Assembly (NCBI GenBank): GCA_001599595.1
Contig: BCHH01000001.1
Location: forward strand, 664,305-728,304
DNA length: 64,000 nucleotides
Origin: Beverwykella pulmonaria
Lineage: Eukaryota > Ascomycota > Dothideomycetes > Pleosporales > Melanommataceae
Direction: 5' to 3'
The position numbers and the translations under genes were made by a program. Below the pieces are notes generated by a model, which was not told where the DNA came from, searched no databases, and saw only the letters and a list, made by a program, of their open reading frames with translations. This document shows, in pieces, positions 52,819-64,000 of this stretch (positions within the stretch are counted from its first letter, which is position 1; every line of letters starts with the position of its first letter).

Positions 52819-55377
52819 CTACCTCCTGCTTCGAGCGCTTCGAGAAGTTGAAACTGGTTCGAAGGCATCATCGTCGTCAGATATCTCGTCATCGCTCTGT
52901 ATAATTGTTAATAATTGTGCGAAGTGTATGTCGTGGGTGTACGTACTGGTTCTTGAACCTTCTTGCGACTCTGCGCCCCCCTCGCTGGTTGACTGCGCTG
53001 GGTCGATGCTTGAGAGAAATTGAGTGTGGACTGCTTAGTAGGCACACGAGTTTTCACAGCTGGTTTCTTTACGGGAGCTTTCGTCTTAGTGGTAGTCTTC
53101 GCTGCAGGTTTCCTTGTGGCATTTCGAGAAGGCTTCACAAACAGGGAATTGTCATCCTCCTCGTCATCGTCATCGTCCATATTGATATCTCCATCCTCAT
53201 CTTCGTCGTCTTCCTCTTCTTCAATAACCTTTTTCTTCCCCCGCCCTTTCGGAGCTGGGGCTTCCTTGGGTGGTGCGGCTGTTTTGCGAGTAGTTGCAGC
53301 TGTTTTGCCGCGTCCTCGTGCAGCAGGTTTCTTTGTGGGAAGAGACGCCAAATTGTCGTCGTCTTTTTCGTCGTTGTGAACAATAACATGGGAATCCACT
53401 TGGTCGGCCCATTCTCCATCCATGTCGCTGTCCCAATCATCTGGTTTTGGCTTGAGCTTGGTTTTCCTCTGTATGCATGTTAGAAGATCACCTAAATAGT
53501 ATCTTTAAAGAAAAGCAGACGTACAAGTTTCTTGAGCTGCCCAGAGGCAAATAGATCCTCCAACTTCGTCCGATACTCTTCCATTTCATTCGTGATATCC
53601 TCCTCTTCCACTTCATTTGAGTCAAGGAGGTGCTTGAGTTGATTTGCGAGGCTCTCATCAACGAACATCTCCATGGCGTGCTTGTCGTCCTTGTCTACGA
53701 ACTGGGTCACCGCATCCCCAAAAGAGTTTTGCGGCAGAATGGTAAGCGACTGGGCCATCAGAAACTCTTTGACCAATCTCTCCACTTTTACGGAGTCGAA
53801 TGAAAGCTGGGCCAAAATCGCATCTTCTGGAAGCTCAGCGTTGTTCTTTAGCGCCCCTAGAGGTGTGTTAGCTTGGGTGCCGTCTTGCCTGCGACGATTA
53901 CTCACTATGGGTGATCTTCTTCTTGCGATAGAATTGTACCACATCGTTGGTATTGGCAACCTTGTTGACGAATCGATTGGAGAATCGCTGTGGGTTTTCG
54001 CAGTTGAATTCTCCCGGCTCGGGGGCCGTAAATTCCACCCTCAATCGAACGAGTGGAAGGGGAACTTCAATGTCGTCTTCATCAGCCCGCTCATCCTGGA
54101 GCTCAATCCATTCCCTCTTTGCGTCCTCGATCAGCTGATCTACAAGGCCTATGAGGTATTGGGTGATTTTTGAACGGTTATCGGTCACTCTCCAAAGCTC
54201 TTTGTCCTTGATTGCTTGCTCCTCTGCCAAAACAATCTCCTTCATCACGAACGGGCGAACGGACTTCAATCGGATGGATTCAGAGGTAAACTCTTTCCCG
54301 GTGATGCTAATAATGGCGACGTGCTTCGGCACGGCTTCTCCGGGCATGAGAGAAGTAGCAATGGAGGAGCCAGGTTGCATAACGTGGAAACCCATCTCGG
54401 GGTTGTATCGAGGATCAATGAGGCATTCGTGTTCGTGCCCCCAAACAACAAGATCTATGAATTCAGGGAGAAAGTTTTCAGGTAGATAACCAGTTTCTGT
54501 ATATGCATGACTATTGGATATCAGGTCGAGGGAAAACCGATAGAAACGAGTTGAAGATATGGCTTACTGGTTCTGGTGGACGCTCATCAAGTTGAACCAC
54601 TCATCCTTCTGTGTACCTGGCTGGAAAAACTTTGCGCCGCCGTCTCGAAAGGTACGAAATAATCGCTCATCCCGAACATTGCTGAGACCATACAAGGCAA
54701 GCTTGGTTCTACCTTTTTGTAGTAAGACAGGTTTGACCTCGACTTTGTCACTTTCCATAGCTCGACCATAATAGTTGACTAAGCCAGAGACTTGTAGCAA
54801 GTCGAGAGCTGAATATGAGCCTTCCTATCTTGTGTAAGTGAACGCTTCTGCTGAGTATGCAAGAGAGCAAATATACTCCGGATGGATCGTCATGATTGCC
54901 ATGAATTGCGAATACCGGGATCGCAACGTTGATATTAGGGTCTTCGTAGTTGACATGATCGAAAAGTCTGCCTGGGATTAGAACCAGGATCTAGGTGTCA
55001 TGCAGCAATATACATTTACCCTCCAAAGTTCTCGCTGGCATCGCTGAGCATCTCTAGCTCACATGGCTTATCTCCAAGACAGTTCATCCTTAGTGACCGC
55101 ATGACGTTATACATCGACTTTCGCGAAGGCTTATTCTCATGGAAGAGGTCCCCGGCGTGAAGTACCATATCCACATCGTGCTCTTTGGCCAGGCACATCA
55201 CCTCGTGGAAAGTCTTCCAGCTGTCGTCCTTGCGGGTGGAGTCGCGTTCGTTGTATCCGACATGGCTATCAGTGGCTACAAGAATGCGAATAGTATCCGG
55301 ACCTGTTATGAGGCCATCAGCGTTTGTAGTCCTTTCGGATGGGTGATCATACCTCTGGGGGCGGCTCGCGGCGGCAT
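52819..55377 (-). CDS. MRE11: Double-strand-break repair nuclease Mre11
   Basis: Minus-strand exons 55377-55353, 55302-55020, 54967-54877, 54824-54568, 54510-53906, 53856-53525, 53468-52947 and 52896-52819 give 730 residues. Mre11 is the Mn-dependent nuclease of the MRN/MRX complex with Rad50 and Nbs1. The phosphoesterase motifs are intact: TDSHVGY (Asp20, His22), HAGDLFHEN (Asp60), IHGNHDDP (Asn127, His128), [13 protein letters not shown], and [11 protein letters not shown]. The Mre11 DNA-binding domain follows (about 300-530), with [20 protein letters not shown] joined over the fifth splice. The C-terminal 170 residues are low-complexity: GRGK-type basic repeats ([21 protein letters not shown]), then an acidic run of about 25 Asp/Glu-rich residues. 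The first exon is only 25 nt. It is head-to-head with uS19m. Confidence 0.96.
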
Positions 55378-55652
55378 GATGGAACTGAACTTTCTGGAAG
55401 CAATCAGGGTCGATTGTCAATTTGCAGTGACCAATTCCGAAAATGCTTGTGGTAGAGGTATTTCTGCTCCGACCTCGAGGTCTTAATAAGAATGGCGAGG
55501 ACCTTTGAAGCAAGGCGCGGTTCATTCACCACTGGCGCGTCCAGAAGACTGCAGGCGGCAGCAAACGCGCTAGGTCGGCGGGTTATCACGTGATCGGCGA
55601 GAGCCGAAAATGCTCAGCAGCCTCGACCTCACCTCTTGCAGCCAACATCGCA
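55378..55652. promoter_or_regulatory. Compact divergent promoter MRE11/uS19m
   Basis: The 275 bases between the two start codons hold both promoters. A CACGTGATC sequence near 55587 is the only notable palindrome. Confidence 0.65.
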
Positions 55653-56252
55653 ATGTTCCCTACGCGAGCGCTTTGCGCGCGATCAGTATGGAAAGGTAAG
55701 GCGATTCTACTCTACCTCATATGCAGTTACTAACGACCCTCATCAAGGCCCCAATATCCTTCCGTGAGTCAAACTAGATCAAATTGTCTTTTCCCAACCC
55801 GGCACTAAACGTCTAGCAGCCTCCCAATCGTGCGACCGAAGCCTGGCGAAAAAGTCCCTCCGATTAAGACGCAAGCACGTGCGGCTACGATTCTCCCGAA
55901 CTTTGTCGGTTTGAAGTTCCAGATACACAATGGCAAGAACTACATGGACATAACCATAACGGAAGACATGGTTGGACACAAGCTGGGTGAATTTGCGCCG
56001 TATGTATATTCTCATCATGCGACAAGGTTGACTGCACACATATTGTGTTATTATGCGCAATGGGTAGTTCTGAGAGACAAGACTACCTAAATTCCTTTCC
56101 CCAAAATCCTTTTCTGTATACTGCATTGCACAAGCTGCATATCATCTCACTTGTACACGTACGGTACTGCGAGACTATAGCTAAGCACCCACTAATATAC
56201 ATTCTGCAGAACTCGAAAGAATTTCATCTACAAACAGACAAAGAACAAGTAG
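55653..56252 (+). CDS. RSM19: Mitochondrial small ribosomal subunit protein uS19m
   Basis: Exons 55653-55695, 55748-55763, 55820-55999 and 56210-56252 give 93 residues. The second exon is only 16 nt. The N-terminus [17 protein letters not shown] is followed by [20 protein letters not shown], then [20 protein letters not shown], then the S19 signature [15 protein letters not shown] and, across a 210-nt intron, [13 protein letters not shown]. This is the standard C-terminal pattern of S19 proteins ([11 protein letters not shown]). The last exon was found by searching for that pattern in phase after an acceptor. Without it the frame would run into a stop after [11 protein letters not shown]. Confidence 0.93.
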
Positions 56253-56554
56253 AAGCGAGGTCAGAACTGCATCAAAAGGAGTTCGGGTATCATTGGGAGG
56301 TGTTCTATTTACCACCTCTGTACTGCTACTGTACGAATACGATTTGCCCTCCTGCCGAGGGCAGAATATCCTAAAGACCCATATGAGTTTCCTGCTCAAC
56401 CTGACACCCAGCCAAACGCCAATAATGCGTGATTATGAGATCAAAGTTGAACGCCAACACGGCCTAGTGCTGCCTAGCCATATAACCTAGTTCGAAGTCG
56501 GGATATATCCGGTCGTGATGTTTGAATCGCCGAGGGAGCACGGATAGTAGTCCG
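56253..56554. other. Convergent intergenic region, uS19m and TAF10
   Basis: About 300 bases of 3' untranslated sequence from two converging genes; nothing else is seen. Confidence 0.5.
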
Positions 56555-57279
56555 TCATCTGTAGAACTCGCCTCGTTTGACGTTGAGACCGTATTCTCCA
56601 ACGGCCATACCCAGATCCTCCATTGTCAGGACTGTCCGCCCTTGACTTCCACCTTGCCCGCCACCACCGTAGCCCGGCCTTGGTCCACCAAGGTTGAGCC
56701 CTTTCGCGCCCGCGTCCTTTCCGCCTTGTGTTCCGCCCGGGGCTGCCGCACCTTGCGGTCCCGCTGCTCCAGCCAAGCCTCCCATGGGGTTATTGCTCGT
56801 AGTATTTGACGCTCGAATCCGCGAGAATTGATATGCGTCGGCGGCGATGTCTGCAATGAACTTCTGTGTTGCCAAGGCGAGCAGGCGGGCGAGGTGCGGG
56901 GAGGTTTGAGGTGGTGGTGGGAGGCCGGCGAGCGTTAGATAGTAGTTTGTCACGGCATCTGGTATCTAGAACGCAGTTAGTCGATGTCTTACCTGGGAGT
57001 TTATCGGAGGTGCGCGGGGAAGCAGCATACAATAGGTGCGTATTCATCCATCTTGCCCAGAAACTCCCGCAACGTAGCATCCTTCTTTACCGGTATCCGC
57101 GCTTCTAGTGACGTTGGGACATCTGCGATCCCATTCCTCGTTGATGGTTCAGCATCGTTTGTGCTGTCAAGGTTCATGGCATCTGGTAATGTCGGGTCTT
57201 GACTAATGTCAGTCTCGATTGGGTCCAGAACGTCGTTCATATCGTTTGACTGAGTTAGAGGTTGTGTGCTGTCGGCCAT
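56555..57279 (-). CDS. TAF10: TFIID/SAGA subunit TAF10
   Basis: Minus-strand exons 57279-57031 and 56965-56555 give 219 residues. TAF10 is a histone-fold subunit shared by TFIID and SAGA. Residues 1-65 are acidic and disordered. The histone fold starts with [20 protein letters not shown], then [12 protein letters not shown], then [20 protein letters not shown], then [21 protein letters not shown] Gly/Ala/Pro-rich insert (about 135-185) lies inside the fold between the third and last helix, common in filamentous fungi. The intron falls between two Ile codons of the conserved YAPIIPDAV. Confidence 0.95.
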
Positions 57280-58550
57280 GATGTGTCGGAAGTAGTTTGA
57301 ATTGATGGAAAGTTTATAGAGGACCGGGCTGGACTGTACGCGTGGGACCGAGGTGAGTTGGAGTGAGAGCGCCCAGGCTGCGTGTCTATGGCTGACTCAG
57401 CAGCTTGAATCACGTGTTTACTCTTTTAAGCTTGAAGGTAGCGCCCGCAGGGTCTTTCTATGGCTGCGTCGAAGCCTACGATTTCTCACTTGATATTCGA
57501 GAAACCCTCACGAACAGTTTTCTTCATGATGATCACGTCTTATTTTTAGAAACAGGCCACACATCTTACTATCAATTGCCTATAATACTGCAGTCCACCG
57601 ACAACAGCTAATCATTAGAGCTGGAACTTAGCTTTTTCAATTAATTCTATCCGCCAACTTCGATCATCCTGTCATTTGTGCCACTGGCTAGACTTTGTTC
57701 TCATGTGGTGGATCGCGTCAGCTTGATTAATACCTCACCGCCCGATCCCATACGGTTCATCATCAGTACTGGACCACCTACCAACCATAATAGGATATTC
57801 TGCACCACATATTACAGACGTATGGCCTCTCGATTTTCCGGCCATCTTTTCTGTCTCTTCTTGAAGGCTTCTTTTCTTGTCAACTTATCAACTTCTGCAG
57901 CCTTCTCTTCTTCTCTACCATTCATGCGCAACAACCCGACTTATCCAGATACCATCGTTAGGAGCCAATATTACACACTCAAGAGAAAGTTTCCGCTGAA
58001 ACATAAGCTTGCAGAGTTCCATCAGGTGGTATCACTATTGCTGAACAGGTCGAGATTAACCAGAAAGTAGCGAGGAAGTTTGAATTACAATAGCTCATCT
58101 CGTGTAGCGAGTTTGGCCACCGGCTCGAAATTCCACGTTGGCTCTGCTCATCTCCATCGTATGTGCCAGCTGGCTGTTTGAAGATTCGAATCGAGGCCGA
58201 TATTCAAATACCATTGTGGGCGCCAGCCAGCACTTCACATGGCTGCCCTTACTGACCACCCATGGAACTCCTTGAGGAGATGTATCACCACTTAGGAAGC
58301 ATTGACGATGTGCATTCTAGCACGAGAGTAAAAGGATGCACATAGCCCTAAACATCATCTGTTGTATCTGCCAGAGGAAGCTTTGAGCACGATTCTAAGA
58401 TTGTGGGATATCTCAACCCTCGCATGCTGAACAGAAAAGTCTTGACAAAAGGTGATTTTGCTTCTTCACTCATAGCTGGTCTTTTCGCCATCACTCGCTA
58501 GCCATCGGATGACAGCACCTAATCTAAATTCGCTGCAAGTCGCCAACCCT
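57280..58550. other. Intergenic: TAF10 upstream and ARP3 3' region
   Basis: About 1.3 kb with no supported gene. An open frame at 57678-58070 shows no recognisable protein pattern. Confidence 0.5.
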
Positions 58551-60099
58551 CTACGTGCTCCCCGGACCACCCAAGAGTGCAAACCGCCTAACAATGCTAG
58601 GCCCAATCTCATCGTACTCTGCCTTAGTGTGGCAGTAGCTCCTGAACTCGGGCGTTTGGCCCAGCAAACTGCCTCCAAACCAGGGTCCATGTCTTTGTCG
58701 TTTGTGCGAGATGACCTGGACATCCAGACCGCCGCTCTTGGCGCCACCACTCCGTGCCTCCGAGGCCTTGATCCGTGCGTCTACGAGGTGTCGAATATCA
58801 CGTTGTAGGCGTCTTCCAAAGTCCTTGTACAGCGTTGAGCCACCCGAAAGCACAATGTTCTTGTACAGGCCCCGACGCACGTCGATAGGTGAGGTCTGGA
58901 TGACTGTGTCAACGATGGTGGGTAGCGGAGTCAGGAAGTCCGAGGAGTAGATTTCAGGGTTGAAAAATATTTCCGGCGCCAGGAAGCGTTCGTAGCCAAC
59001 GTCTACTTGGACTGATTTGCCATTTGGGTATTTGACCGTGTGCTTTCGGAATCGGTCGTCGGGTTCACGGTCAAAACGGGAGAATTCTTTGACGATATCC
59101 GGACATACATAGCAGAATTCCTCCTTAATGCGTTCGGCCGTTTGGAGGGAGGAGTCGGGCTCGCCGCGGTCTCGAAGCAGCGATTGCACAAAGTTGGTTA
59201 TGTCGCGACCAGCAATGGGCACACTCTTGATTGAAGACCCGATGACATAGCCTTCGGCAACGGGGATGACGTGGGTAACACCTGCGCCGGAGTCGATGAC
59301 GGTACCAGTCAGGGAGCGGTCTTGAACTTTGGAGCTTGTCCACGAAGCGGCCAAGGCGAGGACGGCCTGCACGGCGATATACAGACCCGCGCAATTGAAG
59401 GATTCGAACATGATCTCGGCGGTGTTCTCCCGGTTTTCTGGGGGGTTAAGAGGCTGTAAGGACGTCAGAATTACAATTTGTTGCTTAACGAGACGTGTGC
59501 CTTACAGGCTCGGTGAGGAGGAAATGGTGATCTTCGGGTTCCACTCGCAGGTATTTGAATATTGAGTTTGACCAGAAGCGCTCCATGAGGTCCTGCCAGC
59601 TATTAGCACCTTTTCCTTGGAACATGCAGTGTAGCAACTGACCCAATCGTCAATTTGACCATGTCGGATTGGGTAGTGAATGCCATATCCTGGACCTGCA
59701 GACGCGGACAAAGCTTCGTCGCCGATGAAAAAGTCTAGGTCTTCAGTGCCCCGCTTTCCCGATAGATGGCCACTGGGCCCAGCACCGCCTGTCAAGAAGG
59801 AGGGTTTGTTGGCGACTGCAGGCCGTCCGGAGCCTGAACCGCCAGCGCCGCCTGCTGGGCCCTTGGTTGCTATTGCGGTGGGGAAGACGAAGGAGGGGGA
59901 GTCGTTCCCGGCGAAACCTGCGAGGGGTGATCATTACGATGGGCGAGGGCCGAAATTGAGTCTAGGAAGTCATACCAAGCTTCGAGTAGCCTGTACCGCT
60001 GCAGTCCACAGTCAGTATGCGATCGCACAGTGGGTGCCCGCAGGCAGACGGCGGGGGAGCTTACTTGTCCATGACAACGGCGGGGGTGGTGGACGCCAT
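58551..60099 (-). CDS. ARP3: Actin-related protein 3
   Basis: Minus-strand exons 60099-60065, 59998-59976, 59917-59643, 59592-59506 and 59453-58551 give 440 residues. Arp3 is an actin-like subunit of the Arp2/3 complex that nucleates branched actin. Phosphate-1 loop [18 protein letters not shown] is built across the first two introns; exon 2 is only 23 nt. [20 protein letters not shown] spans the fourth. Phosphate-2 is [20 protein letters not shown]. The adenosine site is [20 protein letters not shown]. The end [10 protein letters not shown] is typical. A Gly-rich insert ([20 protein letters not shown], about 34-53) precedes FFIGDEAL and is seen in filamentous fungi. Confidence 0.96.
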
Positions 60100-60932
60100 C
60101 TTCGCTGCTATTTGACTTGGTCAGTTCGTAGCGAGAAGCAGCTATAAGGTGCCCGCTGGGGGGAGACGTGAGCGTGAATTGGGATGGTGGATTCGGCAGA
60201 GTGGGATGTGGTGAGCCTCGCGGTAGTGGGAGGCCCGCTCCGCCCGCCAAGATGCAGCGGAGGCCTGGGGCGGGGTTCTTTCCTCCTTTCGCGGTCTCAA
60301 AATACACCGCAGTTGCTCCTTCCTTCCATCACAGGAATATTGAGCTTTCGCGGTAATCTATGTGTAGCGCGCCTCTCTCACGTTCCAAGCAGGATCGGAG
60401 GCAGGAGCAGCCACCTCCATTGACTCCACCTCGCTGCTAACCCTCCTCGCTGACCTTGCCCTCCAGTGCTCATCCAGCTCTCCTCCCGGATCTCTACGTC
60501 TTCACGCTCATTATTCTCTCGTGACTCTAGGATTCTCCAGTCTGGTGAGCCCGCTGCTAGGCGACTCTATCCATTTCTCATTCTTCACCTCCCATTCCTT
60601 CCACTGTCTCAACTCACCTCTCCTTCATCCCCGCTTCACCTCTGACTTGCTCTCTCACATCCGCTTTGGACCCCTTACCGTGTATTCTGTCACCAATGAG
60701 CTCTGACTTCCCTTAACTCGTCTCTCCGAATAAGGCCATCTTCTGCTCTCGCTTCAAATCTTCACGAGTCCGCCTACCAGTCATTTACGTTCGAGTTACC
60801 CGATTCCTACAAACCTGCCTGCGATACAGCTGAACCAATAACACGGGAAGCAGTAATCTGCAATCAAAGCTAGATAAATTCGGTCCGCGGTTTCGCAATC
60901 TCCGCCGCCTTTCAACGTCAAGAGACAAGAGA
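60100..60932. promoter_or_regulatory. Divergent promoter region ARP3/taspase-like gene
   Basis: 833 bases between two head-to-head starts. The plus strand from about 60400 is C/T-rich, as in a fungal leader. No specific element is assigned. Confidence 0.55.
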
Positions 60933-63038
60933 ATGTCGGCTTCATTCACTCCGCCCGTAGTCACCGATGGCGCACTTCAGACTGACCCACCCACGCGCAA
61001 GGCCAGCCGTAGCCCTCCGCGGGACGACATATGCTGCATATTCGTTCATGCCGGAGCTGGCTACCACAGCCTTCAAAATGAACGTATCCATCTTGAAGCG
61101 TGCAACGAGTATGTGGTACAATTTGGGGTAGATGGTTGAGTGAGCTGACTTGAGTGTAGTGCTGCACAAATTGCAATGCTGATCTTGCGGAACGGCGGTT
61201 CTGCCTGCGATGCTGTCGAGATGGCTGTGAAGATCCTTGAGGATCGGGAAATCACCAACGCTGGCTATGGCAGCAACCTTGCTATGGATGGGGTGGTCGA
61301 GTGCGACGCTTCTATCATCGATCATCACGGCCGCAGCGGAGCCGTTGGCGCCGTCGCCCGTAAGTTTAACAGCACATATTCGACTTATTTGCTAACATGG
61401 GCATCCAGAGATAAAGAACCCCATCTCTTTAGCTCGATTGGTTCTCAAAAATACAATGCAAACACTGACACTACGTCGCATCCCGCCGAACTTGTTAGTT
61501 TCTCATGGAGCAACCGAATTTGCCTATGAGATGGGCGTTCCAGTGTTACCTTACGATGCCCTCGTCTCACCAGCAGCGAGGGAGAGATGGGTGCGATGGC
61601 GGTCTGATCTCAAGGCCGCAGAGCGAAAGGCGAAAAAAAGCGGAAACCCACTATCTGGTTGGAAAACCAGGATCGATTCTCCCGCTACCGTTGAGGATGA
61701 GAATGTTCGACGAAGGATGCGGGAGCAACACGAAAAGAGCATGCTACAGGAGTATGCATCACAGGAACAATCGCTTTTGCCCTCGGGGCCAGAAGATCAT
61801 CTTTTTTCCGCGGTAGAAAAAAAATCGAACAGACCCTCAAACCCTTCGGCACTGCAATCTGAAGTATATACTACTTTCTGGCCTAGCGAAGATCGCATAT
61901 CCACATCAGATTTAGCCATGTCCGAACAGCCTCAAGAACCCGTTGTATCCGCTCCCCGCACCGTGGTAGAGTCTTCTCGAAATACCTTCATTAATAGTAC
62001 TCAGAAGGTCCCGACATCAGACAAATTCAGGGACTACAGGGCTTTGCGAGAAGACGATGGAAACTTCATATTACAGGATGTTAAGATGAAGGATGTGAAC
62101 CATAATTCGATGCATGCGTTTGCGCACAATTCGACTTGTAAATCCTGGCCTGATGGCTCAAGTGAAGAAGGCTCCGACTCGGCATCCAAAATAACGACAA
62201 TGAAGTTTTCCCAACGACTTCCGCTTGTGTCATCAGTTGTTGCGATCAATACCTCTTTACAAGAGACATCCGCCGAGAAGCAAATTCAGTCTCCAACACC
62301 TCGCGTCACTACGCCATTGAATCATGTAAAGGAGACTACTTCACTTCCTCCCTCTTCAGTGGATGTGCCTGAGTCGTCCCATGGTCGAGAAGACAATATC
62401 ACAGATACTGTCGGGGCCATTGCCATTGATAGTTGGGGTAATATTGCATGCGGCGCTTCCTCTGGAGGCATCGGAATGAAGTATCGAGGACGCGTTGGCC
62501 CTGCAGCCCTTGTCGGTGTTGGCGCTGCTGTAATTCCCATTGATCCAGATGACGTGGAGCAAACCTGTGTTGCTACCGTTACAAGTGGAACTGGTGAACA
62601 CATGGCTACCACTATGGCCGCCACTGTATGTGCCGAACGCTTATACCAGAGTACGAAGAGAGGCAAGGGCGGGGAGTACCACGAAGTCACTGAGGATGAA
62701 GCTCTCAAAGCTATGATTGAGAACGAGTTCATGGGTGAGCTTTTCCACTATTCTGTACTGACCGTTAGCCATTAACGCTACTAGGTCATCCCAGTGTCAA
62801 GAACAGCAATTCCGCAGGTGCTATTGGTATCCTAGCTATCAAGAAGACGCAAGGCGGCGTCATGTTGTACTACGGCCACAACACCGACTCTTTTGCGATG
62901 GCATCAATACATTCTGACGAGTCCCGGCCTTGGTGTGCTATGTCGCGCAATAATGGCAACGGGCAGATCGCCCAGGGCGGACGCATGTTGCGATATCGCC
63001 AAAAGAAAAAGAAGAACCTGGCCACTTCGCGACACTAG
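60933..63038 (+). CDS. Taspase/asparaginase-2 family threonine hydrolase
   Basis: Exons 60933-61108, 61160-61359, 61409-62734 and 62785-63038 give 651 residues. This N-terminal-nucleophile family self-cleaves before a Thr to form alpha and beta subunits; members are taspase-1 and type-2 asparaginases. The alpha part has FVHAGAGYH, then NGGSACDAVEMAVKILED, then TNAGYGSNLAMDGVVECDAS, then QIKNPISLARLVL. The nucleophile is Thr459 in NITDTVGAIAIDSWGNIA. The beta part has SGGIGMKYRGRVGPAALVG, then VTSGTGEHMATTMAATV, and ends with ILAIKKTQGGVMLYYGHNTD. About 250 residues of low-complexity, charged sequence lie between the alpha core and the cleavage site, much longer than in asparaginases. Whether it is a protease or an asparaginase cannot be told from sequence. 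Confidence 0.93.
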
Positions 63039-63596
63039 TCCTTAAACCATAGGCAACTGCCTCACTCAATTGGTCTAGAGCGGACGCTTCACTGGATATG
63101 TTTATTCCTCTCACCAACCTTCTCAATCCCTGTTGCTCCTTGTATTTTAGCATCGGCCTCAAAAGACGTCTGGGGTGTGAGGATTTGCACTGGTGTTCTA
63201 TGTTCCCCTTTACTTCTTATGTGTGCATCAAGCGGGAATTTATGGCGTTCTATACCGCCAGCAAAATGGTGTCTTTCGGCGAGCGAAAGGTGACCATGAC
63301 CATGGCTATGAAGTAGACTTTATTAGCATGGAGTTTTGGAGTGAAGGAATCAGAAGGACACGAGCTGTGGCGAGAATGATAGATCACTGTTTTCCTTAGA
63401 TGTATGATTTCAGTTCTCATAACTCACCCAGTTCGTCCGACCCAGCGCCACCTATGAATTTGCCGCCCAGATGAAGTCAAACGCCATGAAAATGCTCGTA
63501 GCATGAATGCGCTAGCATAATCTTTCCCAAATGATATTTCATGTGTCCCGCCCCAAATCGAAATAGCTTCCCCGTTGCACATTCCTCGATCTAATA
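63039..63596. other. Convergent intergenic region, taspase-like gene and TFB4
   Basis: 3' untranslated DNA of both genes; no further gene. Confidence 0.5.
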
Positions 63597-64000
63597 TCAG
63601 TGATGCATAGGTGTACTTGAACCCGCAGGCGTACTGGCTCCTGGCGTTGCAGAATCTGCTCCGCCGGCTCTTTTCTTCTTTTTCTTCTTCCGGGGAATAA
63701 GAGCCGGAGCCGCGGTCTGGGCGGCGCGGAGGGAGAGATAAGATCCACATGTTAGGCAGAGATTGCCAGGGAGATTGGGTTCGCAGAATACTATGTCACG
63801 TTAGCAACAGCCCTAAACAAAGAATATAGTCAAGAGAACTTACTACTCAAACACACACTACACACGAACCCCACATCCACCACCTTCCTATGACAGAAAC
63901 ATGCAGCCCTAAAATCCACTCCCCCCGCACTCGGCATGACCAGCGCCCGCCTCGCCGTCGCGTCCGGCAGAAACCCCATCATCAGGTACTGTAGCAGGCC
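63597..64000 (-). CDS. TFB4: TFIIH subunit Tfb4 (p34), C-terminal part
   Basis: Minus-strand exons 64000-63844 (cut by the window edge) and 63790-63597 give the last 116 residues. Tfb4 is a core TFIIH subunit in transcription initiation and nucleotide excision repair; it binds Ssl1/p44. Visible are the end of the von Willebrand-like domain (LLQYLMMGFLPDATARRALV) and the C-terminal zinc finger (DFRAACFCHRKVVDVGFVCS, then VCLSIFCEPNLPGNLCLTCG), whose cysteine pairs CFC, CSVC, FC and CLTC follow the family. After it come a Lys-rich patch (IPRKKKKKKRAGGAD) and a Ser/Thr tail. The start lies beyond the window. Confidence 0.93.

Noticed and set aside
57678..58070. 130-codon plus-strand frame between TAF10 and ARP3
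   Set aside because: It has no recognisable domain, and no splice partner was found.

Overview
The window is nuclear DNA of a filamentous ascomycete (Pezizomycotina). The signs are genes with many short GT-AG introns (mostly 46-70 nt), fungal-only families (a DUF3176-like membrane protein, an nrc-2/Fpk1-type kinase, DASH subunit Dad3, fungal monocarboxylate-type carriers), mitochondrial ribosomal genes in nuclear context, and point mutations in a transposon that look like RIP. The class within Pezizomycotina cannot be fixed from this sequence. Exon joins below were derived by hand from splice signals, phase and protein-family fit. In every named gene the phases close exactly.

1-4.1 kb is accessory DNA: the 3' end of a DUF3176-like gene, a Tc1/mariner element with matching inverted repeats and TA duplications, and an LTR with a 5-bp target duplication that contains a 98-base assembly gap and a 47-bp tandem repeat. 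4.1-16 kb is dense housekeeping: RRP1 (rRNA processing), TRM8 (tRNA m7G46), GID4/VID24 (ubiquitin-ligase receptor), MAGO (exon-junction complex), SEC26 (beta-COP), a sphingosine/DAG-type lipid kinase and an initiator tRNA-Met. 16.6-24.1 kb is one intron-free 2498-codon coiled-coil protein gene. 24.1-31.2 kb is almost gene-free and holds a decayed secreted-protein (But2-like) pseudogene.

31.2-45 kb holds a LARP1-type RNA-binding protein, an unrecognised probable mitochondrial protein, a monocarboxylate-type transporter, TRM2 (tRNA m5U54) head-to-head with mitoribosomal uS5m, and Dad3 (kinetochore). 45-52 kb holds the nrc-2/Fpk1 flippase kinase and a 915-residue unnamed protein with an eIF4E-binding-like N-terminus. 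52.8-64 kb holds MRE11 head-to-head with mitoribosomal uS19m, then TAF10, ARP3, a taspase/asparaginase-2 family hydrolase, and the 3' end of TFB4 (TFIIH) cut by the window edge.

The genes do not form a pathway cluster; this is an ordinary core-genome neighbourhood with one repeat-rich edge. No CRISPR array, operon or secondary-metabolite cluster is visible. The best leads are the possible eIF4E-binding protein with an in-frame TGA near its end, the repeat architecture of the giant coiled-coil protein, the possible dual-start TRM2, and the transposon/LTR pair.
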